A stretch of DNA of 64,000 nucleotides from Phoenix dactylifera (taxonomy: Eukaryota; Streptophyta; Magnoliopsida; Arecales; Arecaceae). The notes under the pieces are model-generated. The model searched no databases and had not been told where the DNA came from. It saw nothing but the letters and a program-made list of their open reading frames with translations. The DNA lies in NCBI RefSeq assembly GCF_009389715.1, contig NW_024068498.1:62001-126000 (forward strand). The letters run 5' to 3'. The position numbers and the translations under genes are program-made. The stretch's first letter is position 1. Each line of letters begins with the position of its first letter. Of the stretch, positions 1 to 11,111 are shown one piece after another.

Positions 1-824
1 ACCGATGCTTATAAGCGTCCGTAAAGATCCGCCTGACGCTACCCAAAGCATCGCCGAAGCATCGGTGATACCTGAGTGAAAAAAAAATTTTCCGATGCTT
101 TTGAAAAGCATCGTAAAAGGTCAGTTTTTAGTGATGCTTAAAAGCATCACTAAAAGGCTCAAAGCCGACGCTTATAAGCGTCGGCTTTAGCCTTCAATTT
201 TTTTAAAAAAAGTTAAAAGTAAAAAGCCAACGATTTAGCCTTCAACGCATATGGATGCGATTATGGCCACAAAAAATGCATCAAGCGCACAGCAAGAAGC
301 TATAATCTAACCAATCACAAGCACTATATGAAAAATGATGCCTTGCAACGAGAGGAAGAAAGCGACAGAATACACCAAAAGCTACTCGCTCGATCACTTA
401 AGAACAGAACGAAATAGAAGAAGATCGCCCAATCAGAAGAAAAGAACAAGAAAAAGCTTAACTTGGCAAGATCATGGAATCACAAAAGCACAAAACAAAC
501 TCCAAACATGCATATCAAGAGGAAAAGAAAAGAAACTGCACTCCATCGAGGACCAGAAATGTGAACAGCGACAGAAGAAAACAACAAAAAAAAAATTCGA
601 AAAAGAAAGAAGAAATTTTACAAAGATTCCATGAAAGAAGAGCCAATACATATTGAATCCATCAAGTAGGAACCAGTAACAATCTAAAGGAACCATAAAG
701 CAACAACCTTTCAATCATCAATCAAAACGATAGTTTAGGAGAAATATATATATCACTACAAGAAAATACACTTTCAGCGACCACTTTCGGCGACTAAATG
801 AATAGTGGTCGCTGCAAATAAGGT

Positions 825-1200
825 TATCTGCGACCAACATCCTTGTTAGTTACTGAATGACTGTCCTACACCGACTAAATGTATATTTGGTCGCGGAAAA
901 TCAAAACCAAGTTGGCGGGGTGGAGGTAAAACGTTTGGCGACTAAAGTTTGGTCGCGGAAAATAAGGCTATCTGCGACCAATATTCTTGTTAGTTACTGA
1001 ATGACTGTCCTACACCGACTAAATGTATATTTGGTCGCGGAAAATCAAAACCAAGTTGGCGGGGTGGAGGTAAAACGTTTGGCGACTAAAGTTTGGTCGC
1101 GGAAAATAAGGCTATCTGCGACCAATATTCTTGTTAGTTACAGAATAATTATCCTACACCGACTAAATGTATATTTGGTCACGGAAATTTTTGGCGACTA
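825..1200. repeat. Subterminal tandem repeats of the CACTA element, about 142-bp unit
   Basis: Two nearly identical units begin with the TATCTGCGACCAA motif near 825 and 970. A third, shorter unit begins near 1112. Each unit holds TTTGGTCGCGG and GCGACTAAA motifs. The repeat lies just inside the left terminus and fits an expanded transposase-binding region. Confidence 0.8.
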
Positions 1201-1565
1201 AATTTTGGCCCCTAAAGGTTCACCTCCAGCGACTAAAAAAAATTTAGTCGAGAAAAGTATATATGTAGGGGGTTTGAGAAACCAAACAAACCCTAATTTC
1301 CTATTTCTCTACTTTAACTTTTTTTTTTGGGGTAATTTCTGCTTTATCTTTTTGCCTTCACCCGTCACCTTCACCCATCGCCTTCGCCCGTTCGCCCGTT
1401 CGCTCAGCTCTTCGCCGTCGGCGTCCAAGGTATGTGTCCTCCCTTATTTGATTTAATTAGCAGAGGCCGGGAGGGAGAGAGAGAGGGAGAGGGAGAGGTG
1501 GCCGGGGGTCCTCTGTTATTTGATTTAACAGAGGCCGGGAGGGAGAGGGAGAGGAAGAGGGAGAG

Positions 1566-1945
1566 GTGGTGGTCGTCGGGGGTTGTCGGGAGATTTGGAG
1601 GCGAGGCGGGAGAAGAAGAAACCCAGGAGGGCTTCTCCTCCTTGGCCGCCGCCGCAGCCACCGCGGAGAGGTGGGGGTCGTCGGGGCCGGGTCGTCGGGA
1701 GGTTTGGAGGCGAAGCGGGAGGGCTTCTCCTCCTTCGCCGCCGCCGCAGCCACCACGGAGAGGTGGGGGTCGTTGGGGCCGGGTCGTCGGGAGGTTTGGA
1801 GGCGAAGCGGGAGGGCTTCTCCTCCTTCGCCGCCGCCACTGCCACCGCGGAGTGGTGGGGGTCGTCGGGGCTGAGTTGTCAGGAGATTTGGAGGTGAGGC
1901 GGGAGGACTTCGCCTCCTTCGCCGCCGCAGCCACCGCAGGGCTTC
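1566..1945. repeat. GC-rich minisatellite inside the CACTA element, about 92-bp unit, four copies
   Basis: Four diverged copies of a roughly 92-bp unit follow one another. Each has GTGGGGGTCGTCGGGG, then GTTTGGAGGCGAAGCGGGAGG, then CTCCTCCTTCGCCGCCGCC. The first copy has a short insertion. Because the unit is GC-rich and stop-poor, several frames stay open on both strands and give proline/arginine-rich translations. I read these as repeat artefacts and not as genes. Confidence 0.8.
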
Positions 1946-2476
1946 CGGTCAGAGGGATTTGGGTGGAGTAGTTTTGTTTTGGGTGGAGAGAAGAAAGATA
2001 GGGGGATTAGAGATGGACCATCGGGAAGAAAGTAGGGGGATTAGAGATGGATTTCTTAGAGGGTGGAGATTCTTAGAGGGTGGGGACCATCACTATTTTG
2101 GTTTTGGTCTTGGTTTTCCTTCCCTCACGTTACTCCTTATCCAGCTGGGCCATCGGGAAGAAAGATGGGGATTAGAGATGGACTTCTTAGAGGGTGGAGA
2201 TTCTTTTAATTGTTTCTACTCCTTTCTGTTTGGGTTGAATGGTTGCCGTGCTGTGAGGTAGCTTGGGTATCGAAGGAGAGATGGGAGATGGGAGATGGGA
2301 GATGGTGGGATGGGACTTCTTTTAAATTAATTATTTTTTCATGCTTCTATTTAAGGATTATATTAAACTGAAGAGGCTTCTTGTCTATCATTGTTAGATT
2401 CATGCATCTTTGTTGAAATAGTATACTTGACAGCTATCTATTTTCATATCATTTTTTTAACTATTTTATACGTGAG

Positions 2477-2664
2477 ATGGAGCGTGAGGAGCTGCGGAGG
2501 CAATTGGAACAGGAGAGGAGAGAGCGAGAGGAAGAACAGAAGCAAATTGCACATCTTACAAGTTTGGTGACAGAGTTCTTAAAGGAAAAGACTCAAACGC
2601 ATAAGTCATCTATCCATCATGATGGGGCCATGTATTCAACTGGTGGCACAAATACTCGTTGGTA
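2477..2664 (+). pseudogene. Coiled-coil exon relic of an En/Spm-type transposon protein
   Basis: An open stretch starts MEREELRRQLEQERRERE and continues with KQIAHLTSLVTEFLKEK, a charged, heptad-like helix. It ends at a good donor site (TTG|GTATGT) near 2664. Charged coiled coils of this kind close many plant En/Spm-associated proteins (the Transposase_24/Ptta-En-Spm type), and the position inside a CACTA element supports the same origin. No catalytic domain and no continuing exon were recognised, so it is probably a leftover of a longer coding region. It could instead be a chance open frame in purine-rich DNA. Confidence 0.45.
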
Positions 2665-3705
2665 TGTATTCTCATTTATATTACGTAGGTTATTTAGAGA
2701 TTTGGACCAAGTTAAGCGAAATATCATTGTGAACTTATACTTGAATTTTAGTTTATTATTTTTCACATGTGGTTATTGATTGTGTATTCTTTTTTGCTTT
2801 CTCAGATACATGGTGGAATTATGAGCATGTGAATCTAGTTTTTGGTACATGGATAGCTTTTGTTCAGATGATCATGGTGGAGTTGTCTACAAGCAGAAAT
2901 CAGTTTTTTGTTTATTCATATTTTTATCTACATGATGGTTGTTTGGATGAATTGCAAGATCAGATATTTTGGAATTTTTAATTTACATTTTGATGTGTTT
3001 GGTGATGATTATCACCTTAACATATGGTATGGATGAAACATTTTGATGAATGGTTAATAGGTTTGCTTGACTTTGTGTATGAATGATATTTATAATGAAT
3101 GATTATGGATTCTCCAACATTGTGTATACTTCTATTTGGATGAGCAAATGTATTGTGCAATATGCATAATGGATAGGCTGTGTTGGTTGTACAGGATTTG
3201 GAACGAGCTCAAAAATAAATATTAAGCTTATAATTTGAATTATTAATTAAATACAGGTTAATACTTTCTGCCACCAAAAAATGTTTGTTGCCAATGCATT
3301 CCAATACATTCTACGACCAAACTATTGGTGGGGGAAGATAGACATTCAGTGACCATATTTTTGGTAGCGGAAGACAAACATTCCACGACCAACTATTTGG
3401 TCGGCGTGGGAATTAGCGACAACAAATTTGGTCGCTGAAAAGTTGCTTCGGCAACCAAACGTTGGTCGTTGTTGGTGTACCTTAGGTGACCACACAATAT
3501 TGGTCGCCAAAACCTTTCAGTGACTAGGGTTCGGCGACGAAGAGTATTTTAGTCGCGAAAAGGTTTCGGCGACCAAATATGGTTATTCGGCGACTCGAAT
3601 CTTAGTCGCGGAATATGTATTTTCTTGTAGTGTATCCATCAAAGATGAACCTGGGAACGATCGATTGATGAGGATGAGAGAGAGGGGAACCAGGGCATGG
3701 CGCTC

Positions 3706-3849
3706 ACCGGCCGAGAAGGAGAGCTTCTGATGGTTCATGGCCTGGGTGTAAAACTGAGAGAGCGAGTTGGCCGCGCTGCAGAAGGTGGAGTAGAGCATCC
3801 GATCCACCTTGTCGAGGCGTGTCGCGTCCGATTTCTGCTTCCGTGCCAT
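3706..3849 (-). pseudogene. Captured first exon of a plant gene of unknown function
   Basis: On the minus strand a good start (GCCATGG context) opens a 48-residue segment: MARKQKSDATRLDKVDRM, then LYSTFCSAANSLSQFYTQAM, then NHQKLSFSAGERHAL. I recognise this as the N-terminus of a conserved plant protein family of unknown function; some database entries carry a holocarboxylase-synthetase-like label, from memory. After GERHAL the sequence becomes T-rich and loses family similarity, as an intron would. That intron-like stretch resumes left of the inner CACTA (about 753 down to 240). GC-rich sequence at 3850-4330 looks like the matching 5' UTR or promoter. The whole is therefore a 5' gene fragment (promoter, exon 1, part of intron 1) captured by the outer transposon. 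The rest of the gene is absent. Confidence 0.6.
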
Positions 3850-4764
3850 GGATTCGATTCCGAGGAGAAGAAATAGAAACGATCGCGAACGATCAGTAAT
3901 GGAGGAGGAGGAATTATAGAAAAAGAGCTCCTCTCTCTCCTCTCTAAATTCCTAAGCCGCTTCAGAAATGAGAAAGGAAGTGCCTATAATTTTTAAGGCT
4001 CGGAAGCGCCTGCAATCACCAAGAAAGGAAAGGGATCGACAAAACCCCCCAAAAAAATCAACAAAAAATACTAGCCCTCGCCAAGAGCAGAAAACCCAAG
4101 AAACGAAGAAGAAGGGGGGCACCGAAAGAGGGCGAGGTCGACGGCGGCGGAAAAGCATAACGGAGTACACCGATAGGGCTTGGGAAGCGAGATGGGGAGC
4201 CGGTGGATTGATGTCGGCATCGGACGCTTTTGAATGAGAGATTGATGAAGAAGAGGAGGGGAGAGATTTTTAAGGCAGCTAGGGCATCGATCGAGAGGGG
4301 GGCAAGGGGTTGGGAAGCAATTTGGCCTCCAACGATGCTTATAAGCATCGTCTTAGGTCCAGCTTATGGCGACGTTTTTTAATCAATTCTGAAGATTTAC
4401 CGGCGCTTTTTAGAAGCGTCGGTAAAGTTTGGCGCTGAACCAAAATTTTCCGACGCTTCCCCCAGCGTCGGAAAATCTCGCTTTTTCTGTAGTAACGTGT
4501 GTTGAGTCATGTAATGAAGTGAATATTATTGAATGTCTCAAGTTTCTAAATAGTCATATCTCTAGAGTTTTTATATGTTATGGTAGATTTATGTAAAAAA
4601 TATGTCAAGAGTCATTATGGAACTATACAAGAGCATGACAACCGCCACATACTCACAAGGATTTGCCTTATAAGCATTCAAAGCGTTCCACCTATCAATG
4701 AATTCAACATAATCTAGAAACTATATAATTTATAAACATGCAATAGTGATTAAGAAAACAACTA

Positions 4765-4767
<3 letters not shown>

Positions 4768-4831
<64 letters not shown>
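4768..4831. repeat. TA dinucleotide microsatellite
   Basis: A pure TA run of about 64 bp lies in the spacer downstream of the MYB gene. The rest of 4495-6120 is AT-rich spacer. I see no gene or element in it apart from a CT run near 5144-5162. Confidence 0.95.
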
Positions 4832-4834
<3 letters not shown>

Positions 4835-6166
4835 TTCACCATCATAGGATTGGCAATTGTCCTGGGAGTTATATATAGTTGGCTTTATTGCAATAAATAT
4901 CTCAAACATGATTAGATGGAATACTTTTATGATACAAAAGAGGTTGAGAAACTTGGAGGACTTATTTTGGCTGTATATTTGGGCTATTTTGTCTTCTAAA
5001 GGGTTTATTTCGATGTTCCTGCAATCGGACCTATTGACCTGCCTAGTCTGCATCTTGTAAGGGCCAACAAAGTTCTAATCTAAATCCTAGTCTATGGGCT
5101 TGTTAATCTGTAAAAGAGAGAAAAAGAGCCATGGAGATCTTTTTTCTCTCTCTCTCTCTCTCCTCCATAGGATCCGAGCTGGGTGCATTTGGTTGATATG
5201 GACCATGCTTAAATGAACTTCCTAGTCCATGAATCTAGCAGAAATTCAGCCTAAATCCTGCTAAATTATCCAACTAGACCCTAAATCTTTATGTAGATAT
5301 ACAAAGTTTGGAATTATCGATTGTTCTATTGTCTTAATGCTTAGGTCAATGACAACCTCTAGTGTTGCTATAACATGATACGTTTGTAGGTACATATCTT
5401 AGTTACAAATGTTTTGACTTTCCTGTAATTATATATGTATTTGTTTTGTATTAGTTTTTTGAGGGAATTTTTTATATGCATTTGCAAACATGGGCTTTTG
5501 AGATACAAATTTAAACAGTGGGGAAGCACAATTTTTCCAACTAAATATTGTGTTTTATCAAAGATGCATTCCTCTTCAAAAAGAAAGAGAAAAAAAAACG
5601 TTCATTATATACCTCTGAGAAATATTTCCACTGTGTTCTGTTTCCTTGCATTATTTTCCCAATCTCTTATATGTTTTTGCCGTACCAATACTACCCGTCC
5701 AATGCAAATGGACAGCTAGGATGGCTCCTCATGAGTTTGACCAGCAACCCCTTATTTGACAAGTTTTCAATGTCAAGGAAAAGAAAATAAATTCTAATTT
5801 AAATTTAAGCCAACAATAATTAATTAGCACCATAATTACTAATTAAATGTACTTAATATGGTACTTCATTGGTCTTTACAAATATCCATGGAGAGGGAGG
5901 GAGGGCGAAAGTCTCTCCACCACGTACATGGTAAAAGCTAGTGGAATCATTACTACGGTAGCCAAAAGTCATCACGGGGATATGAAATTATGAATAGAAT
6001 GCAAAGCTCCCCTAAAGACAAATTACAAAGAAACAAAGAAAGAACATAACGGTCCTTATGTTCTTCAGAGAAAAAGAAAAAAAAGAAAAAAAATTAAAAT
6101 TGTAGCTACTGAAACATAGCTCTTACATCCAATTCCATCGCCCAAAATCATATGCTGATTAAAATT

Positions 6167-7963
6167 CTAATAGAGATAAGTGAAGCTACCATCACTGCAA
6201 CTTCTTTGAGAGCTAGAGAACTGAGAAGAAGAGATCATCTCTAGCAAATCCATATCTCTCTTGACATCGTCGGCAAGCACCTCTGAGGTATCACTCTCAG
6301 CCACACTAAGAGAAGTTAAAGGGGGGCCATTTAGAAGGTAGGAAAGATAAGTGTCTGCATGTAGAGAACTGCCACCACTCATAGGAGTATCATGCGAGCC
6401 AGTAGGAGGAGGACTAGCTTTTTCATATAAGAAGTTAGGCGCTGGTGGAGTAGCCAAGAATGTATGACCATCCATACCCATGAACTCATCATCATCTCCA
6501 TCCATGCCCATGAACTCGAGTGATTCAAGCATACGAGGCTCTTGGATATCCTTGACATGAAGTCCGTTCTCCAGTACACTCTCGCTAGCTGGTTGTTGGC
6601 TACAGGAAGTGTCAATATAATTTTGCATGGCTAGCATTTCACCTGCCATATTTCTAGTAGTTGATGCAGAGAAATTGCAAGCAAACATAGGTTCTGATGG
6701 ATTTGGGAATGTGATTTTGAGTTGGTTTGGTGGGGTTGTGGAAGGGGTGGTCATTGTGGTGCTAGTCTCCTTGGAGGTGTTGCTTCTGATGTATTCAAGT
6801 AGAATGGAAGGCTGAGATGTTTCCGCCTGACTTGCCTTTTTCTTGGTCTTTCTTTTTGAGTTCTGCCTTCTCTTGGTGGCATTCCAATGATTTTTAATGG
6901 AGTTCTCGGTTCTACCAGGGATTTGCTTGGCAATCTCTGCCCATCGGTTTCCAACCTTCTTGTGCGCTTCCACTAGTAGCCTCTCTTCCTCTTCACTCCA
7001 CGGATTCTTCTGAAGAGAGATCAGTTGTGTGTCAAATGAATGAACATAGAGGAAGAGAACAAGTTAAATACAGTATATGAAGTCCAGGTAGCACTTCTGA
7101 AGGAATGATAACGCATGCAACGCAGGAGAAAGAATGTAAAACTTAATGAAAAGCAAAGAAGAAGAAGAAATGAAAAGTGCCCATGCATAAAGAAATCATT
7201 CAAAGCACTGGAAGAATGATGTTTCATGAATAAAAACAAATACTATAAAATCAAGATTAAAAAAGAAAAGTTAGAAGCAAGATGAAAAGAATAACACCTT
7301 AATATCAGGGCGTAGATGATTATGCCATCTTTCTCGACACTGCTTCCCAATCCTACCGACCAACTTCTTTGCAATCTGAGACCATTTTCCAACACCATGT
7401 TGTTCCACTAATCTAATAAGCAAACTGCAATAGAAGAGAAACTAGTTTCAAAAGCCAATAACCTAGACAAAATCAAAGTCCTTTTCTTTAAGTCGTCTTA
7501 TCAACATGCCCAACTAACATAAATACTAAGTCATCACACCTCTCTCTTCTTACCTGTCCTCCTCTGCTGTCCACTGCCCTTTCACCAACTTAATATCCGC
7601 AGCATAAGATCTTGAAGAACTCGAGATGCTCGTCCTTCTTTTCGCTTCTGTACACTTAAGTCCTTCCTCTACCTCCTTATCATTGCCACCAACAAAACCT
7701 TCACAAAATCCGGACTCATCTAATAGAACACCTGTTGGAAAAACACCGGTTGGAAGAACACCTATTGCACCAAGGGGATCCCCGCAATGCGCATTTGCAT
7801 CGCTTGATAACACCACCTTGTTTGCTTCCCTCGGTGTTGGTTTCTTTGAAACATGCAGCTCCCTTTCACCGAACAAAAACCTTTCCAATGGCGTTAATGG
7901 CCTGAGATAATATGGAGCCTTCTCTGAAATCTCATCGCTTATTTTATCCACTACTTCCGCCAT
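6167..7963 (-). CDS. R2R3-MYB transcription factor, MYB98/MYB64/MYB119-like
   Basis: Three exons on the minus strand join in frame: 7963-7554, 7424-7298 and 7009-6167 (stop included), giving 459 residues. Donors are AG|GTAAGA and AAG|GTGTTA; acceptors are TTGCAG and CTTCAG. The N-terminus has a [11 protein letters not shown] motif. Repeat R2 spans about residues 128-179 ([10 protein letters not shown] ... [20 protein letters not shown] ... NHLRPDIK). R3 spans about 180-230 ([20 protein letters not shown], then [20 protein letters not shown], then HWNATKRRQ). The [15 protein letters not shown] and [14 protein letters not shown] stretches are the hallmark of the MYB98 clade, whose Arabidopsis members act in the embryo sac (synergid and female-gametophyte development). 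A basic KRKTKKK tract after R3 is a likely nuclear signal. The acidic C-terminus ([13 protein letters not shown]) may activate transcription. Role by clade membership is inference; the family call is firm. Confidence 0.92.
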
Positions 7964-8090
7964 GAGGACCTAAAGAGATAAAGAGAGAGTCAGGTGAGCG
8001 CGAGGGAAAGAAACGGTGAGGAGAGAAGGAAAGACGAGAATAGAAGAGGAGAGAGAGGACATCACACGTAGAACGTATATTAAGGCATAT
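7964..8090 (-). promoter_or_regulatory. Probable 5' UTR and core promoter of the MYB gene
   Basis: Sequence just upstream of the MYB start is CT-rich on the coding strand (CTCTCTCTTTATCTC and TCCTCTCTCTCC), typical of plant 5' UTRs. A weak TATA-like TTAATATACG lies near 8072-8081, with CACGTG-related ACGTGT beside it. Transcription start is not established. Confidence 0.3.
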
Positions 8091-8096
8091 TAAATG

Positions 8097-8132
8097 TAAT
8101 ATCCGGGCCCAGGGTCCGGGGCGTGACATTAA
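8097..8132 (+). repeat. Short remnant resembling an LTR terminus
   Basis: The string CCGGGGCGTGACA at 8116-8128 is the inverted form of the TGTCACGCC terminus seen at 12866, 17085 and 23248, and it is preceded by a GGGCCCAGGG palindrome. No PBS, polypurine tract or second LTR is visible. It may be a tiny relic of the same LTR family or a shared motif. The following stretch, 8135-9030, is spacer in which I see nothing else. Confidence 0.35.
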
Positions 8133-9127
8133 ACACTCATCTTGCAACGTTAGCTGATTCATAGCGCCCATTAATAGCCTAATGCTGTCCATGAGAGTGT
8201 TTATAAGGAAAATCATAAAAAACGCGAAGAACAGTAAACTTATCTCCCTCTCCTGGCCTCTCCCTCTCTCGATTTAGAATACCAACGGACTATAGACTTT
8301 TGTATTTCTGATCCTAGAATGTGTTTCCCGTGGCAATTTGTAAGAGCCATTTAATAGGGCAGGCGTAAGGAGTTGCTAGATTATAGCTATATTTGTTACT
8401 TGTTATTTCCCCAGTTTTCTGGTAGAACTGATGGGACGGAGTTGATAATTCCACGTGACAAGCGAAATAAGAGCCCACTGATCATGAGGGGCTTTATAAT
8501 TTTCCTGAACTGACGAAAAGTGATGCACGCATTGGGTCAGCCTGAGCTGGGTGACCCTCCAAGTGAAGGTCTAGAAGGGTTGGTCAACCCAAAATTAGCC
8601 CGGTCCCGACTCACATTCTAGGTTTGATCTGGCCAACATAAATCTTTACTTGGACTGGGCAGGTGATGAAAAAGATCAGGCCATTCTATATCGGGCTCAG
8701 GCTGGGTTCGAAATTGACTGATCCCATCAAGCTTAAATATATAGGACAAGGCTATCAACCCTATGTAGTAGTACCTTTATTTCTAGAATAAACTCCCAAT
8801 TAAAACCTAGGTCAAAATGCATGGACTTGTGATTAACTACGATGCAGCCTGATCCAATCTAACCTGTCCTAACCTGATGCAACTCATATGGTACTTCAGA
8901 TCGAAAAATATATGCCAGGTTTTTTTTTGGATTTAGGTTGATCAGGCTCATTCTTATCTCAGATGATTAGAGATAGGATATATATACTATGCGCTAAGGT
9001 CCTATTCCAAGCTATCTATCTTAATTTTAGGTCAAATAGGCGGGCCTCTCTAAGTCATCAGGCTGAGGGTTCGAGTGAGCCAAAGTTTACCAATTTTGTA
9101 ACTCCCGAAGGATGCTCACAGCAAGCC

Positions 9128-9457
9128 ACCAAGGTGGTAGCATAGTTGGAATGGGGCTAAGATTCCACCAGAGTAACTCAGGTTCAAAATGCGCGAGCGT
9201 CAATTAAATGTGAGGACCGGATGTCCCGCGCTTGGTCTGCTCGGTGGAGTCGTCATCTAGTCCGCCGGTACTGAGGTGGAGCTGGGGTGACATACTCACA
9301 CATGGGGCAACCCATGGATCGGGGAGAATATGAATAAAGGATAGCCATCATGTCTATCTACATCGAACATTCTCTAATGGAAGGGGGGCCAGTGGGAGCT
9401 GCTACGCGGGCGGGGTTTCATCTCTCCCCCCTCCTATTCTTTAGCAAAAAAAAAAAA
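9128..9457 (+). mobile_element. tRNA-derived SINE
   Basis: A pol III promoter pair is visible: an A-box-like TGGTAGCATAGTTGG at 9135-9149 and a B-box-like GGTTCAAAATG at 9181-9191, spaced as in tRNA genes. The body continues about 260 bp and ends TTCTTTAGC followed by a run of 13 A (9445-9457). Length, promoter and A-tail fit a plant SINE. A second B-box-like GGTTCGAGTGAGCC lies just upstream at 9069-9082, so the 5' boundary may be earlier or an older copy may abut it. Target duplications were not identified. Confidence 0.6.
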
Positions 9458-9649
9458 TGAAGATGCTCACAACATTAGGCCCAAGAAACAATGGCATTTA
9501 GGCCTAAGCCTGTCTTGACCCGAACCAACCAGCACAGATTTTGAACCCAAGCTCAAAAAATTGAGACCTGGATGGGTTTGGGTTAAGGTGGTTGGGTTGG
9601 GTTTAATAGCAGTCTTTGGGTCTCGAATGGGCCTGCATTGATCCTTGAC

Positions 9650-9752
9650 CTAATATATTATATATTATATATTAGGGTCTTTGGGTTTAATATATTATAT
9701 ATTATATATTATATATATAGATATATAATATATATCTATATATATAATATGG
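9650..9752. repeat. AT-rich simple repeat (TATAT/ATTATAT)
   Basis: Alternating TATTATATATTATATATTA and TATATAGATATATAATATAT blocks occupy this stretch. The remaining spacer to 10975 is AT-rich. It includes a diverged repeat pair ending GCATAATTAACAACC-like near 10553 and 10871, and poly-A or C patches near 10150-10370. No gene is seen. Confidence 0.8.
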
Positions 9753-11111
9753 TTTGGGATTGCAAAATATATAGCTTATACTATGTTTAGTTTCCTAACC
9801 ATATTGCTATTATTAATTTTTTACTGGCTTAATACATCAACATGAGAGTTTCAAAATAGATGAACTTTAGTTTCCAAATATTTTATACAATTTAGATAAA
9901 TGATACTGATTTTTAGTTTGAGAGATCCTTTATTGATTTTGATTAGAAAGTACTTAGAACCAAATACTCTTATAAGCATTTTAGTCTAATAATTTTAACA
10001 TAATTAACATAGTAATTTAAAAAATATTTCAATTCTTCCATTATGCACATGTATTATATATGTTTTAGTACACAATTAGGTTTTGGTACAGACAATGTAT
10101 GGTTCTAGAGAAAGGAATTATGATCTATGTATTCAGCGACCTCTATTTTTTTTCCCAACCCCCTGCCAAAAAAAAAATCTCTGATCTATGTCTTTAGAGA
10201 CCCCCCTAAAAAAAATTCTTTGACTCGTACTCTCATACGGTCATTCTAGCTTATATCGTGGCTTTCTAGTTTCTACATGGGTTTGTAAGCGCCTTACAGA
10301 TGCGGCTTCTGAGAGGGCTCACTTCTCAGTGAGTGAGATTTATTCCCCTACAAGAGACCAAAAAAAAAACTCATAGACTTTAGGTATTACATATCCCAAT
10401 ACTCATTTGCAAGGTGCACCCAATTGCTCATTGACCAAGTTTCTCACCAAATTTCTTAAATCCAAACTCTCCAAAATTTTCAAAATATGTGCATGGTATT
10501 CCTAAACCATAAAAAGCAAAGTTGGTATTTTAGCACATAATTAACAACCCTTCCTATCCACTATATTTGTGTAAACTTTGAATGCTTGTTTGCTGCTGCT
10601 TTCGGACCGAGTTGCTCCCCTATTTTTTTAATCCAAAATGCTTCCACTTTTTTCAGTAAATCGGATAAATTAGACCAACCAAGTGTAAATACATTCATGA
10701 GAGCAGGCAAACATATTTCAATGGATCAAAAAGATTTATCGTAGATTTGTTATTAAATGCTCCAAATTTTTGAAGCCCATGTATTATTAAATTATTCAAA
10801 TCTTCCCAAAGTATGCTCATTATCCATTAAAAGCGAATTAAGTTGGCATTTTAACGCATAATTAACAACCAATGCACGCACGCCAGAACTGAAAAAAATT
10901 GTACAATACACGAATACCAAAGCTGGGCTTCCAACATGAAACAGAACTTAAAAAATAAAAAATAAAAATTGTACACTACATCATGCCAATACAGCCAGAC
11001 CTTAAGATTCGCACTACAACCTCAGTACCGTCAGATTTGCTGATACTTCTCCTAAGATCCTCAATCTGCGGTAACTTGTCCGGTACAAAACGCGCACATA
11101 TATCACATGAC

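Larger units (their letters stand above)
754..3632 (+). mobile_element. Complete non-autonomous CACTA (En/Spm) transposon, 2,879 bp
   Basis: The element starts with CACTACAAGAAAATACA and ends with the inverted copy TGTATTTTCTTGTAGTG-like sequence. It is flanked on both sides by the 3-bp target duplication TAT (751-753 and 3633-3635). Subterminal regions on both sides are packed with GCGACTAAA / TTTGGTCGC motifs in both orientations, as expected for binding sites of the small En/Spm protein. It is far too short for an autonomous copy, and no TNPD/TNP2 transposase is seen. It sits inside the larger CACTA-like element at 1-4494, so it is the younger insertion. Strand is set by the only coding relic inside (2477-2664). 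Confidence 0.88.
1..4494. mobile_element. CACTA-like DNA transposon, non-autonomous, left end outside the window
   Basis: Both flanks carry the same subterminal motif family: GACGCTTATAAGCGTC-type palindromes and CCGATGCTT/AAGCATCG repeats at 1-190, and again at 4330-4475. The right end reads GCTTTTTCTGTAGTA near 4480-4494, which resembles a plant CACTA terminus, though the final TAGTG is not intact. The left terminus is not in the window, so no TSD can be checked. No transposase is visible in the part seen. The interior is host-derived sequence (about 240-753 and 3633-4330), interrupted by a second CACTA element at 754-3632. Superfamily assignment rests on the terminal motif and the repeat style and is moderately sure; the right boundary is uncertain by a few bases. 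Confidence 0.55.

Noticed and set aside
825-1200. Regular repeats considered as a CRISPR-like array
   Set aside because: Units are tandem without unique spacers, and the host is a plant; they are transposon subterminal repeats.
1404-1971. Long proline/arginine-rich open frames on both strands
   Set aside because: They are translations of the 92-bp GC-rich minisatellite in the CACTA element. No splice context or family.
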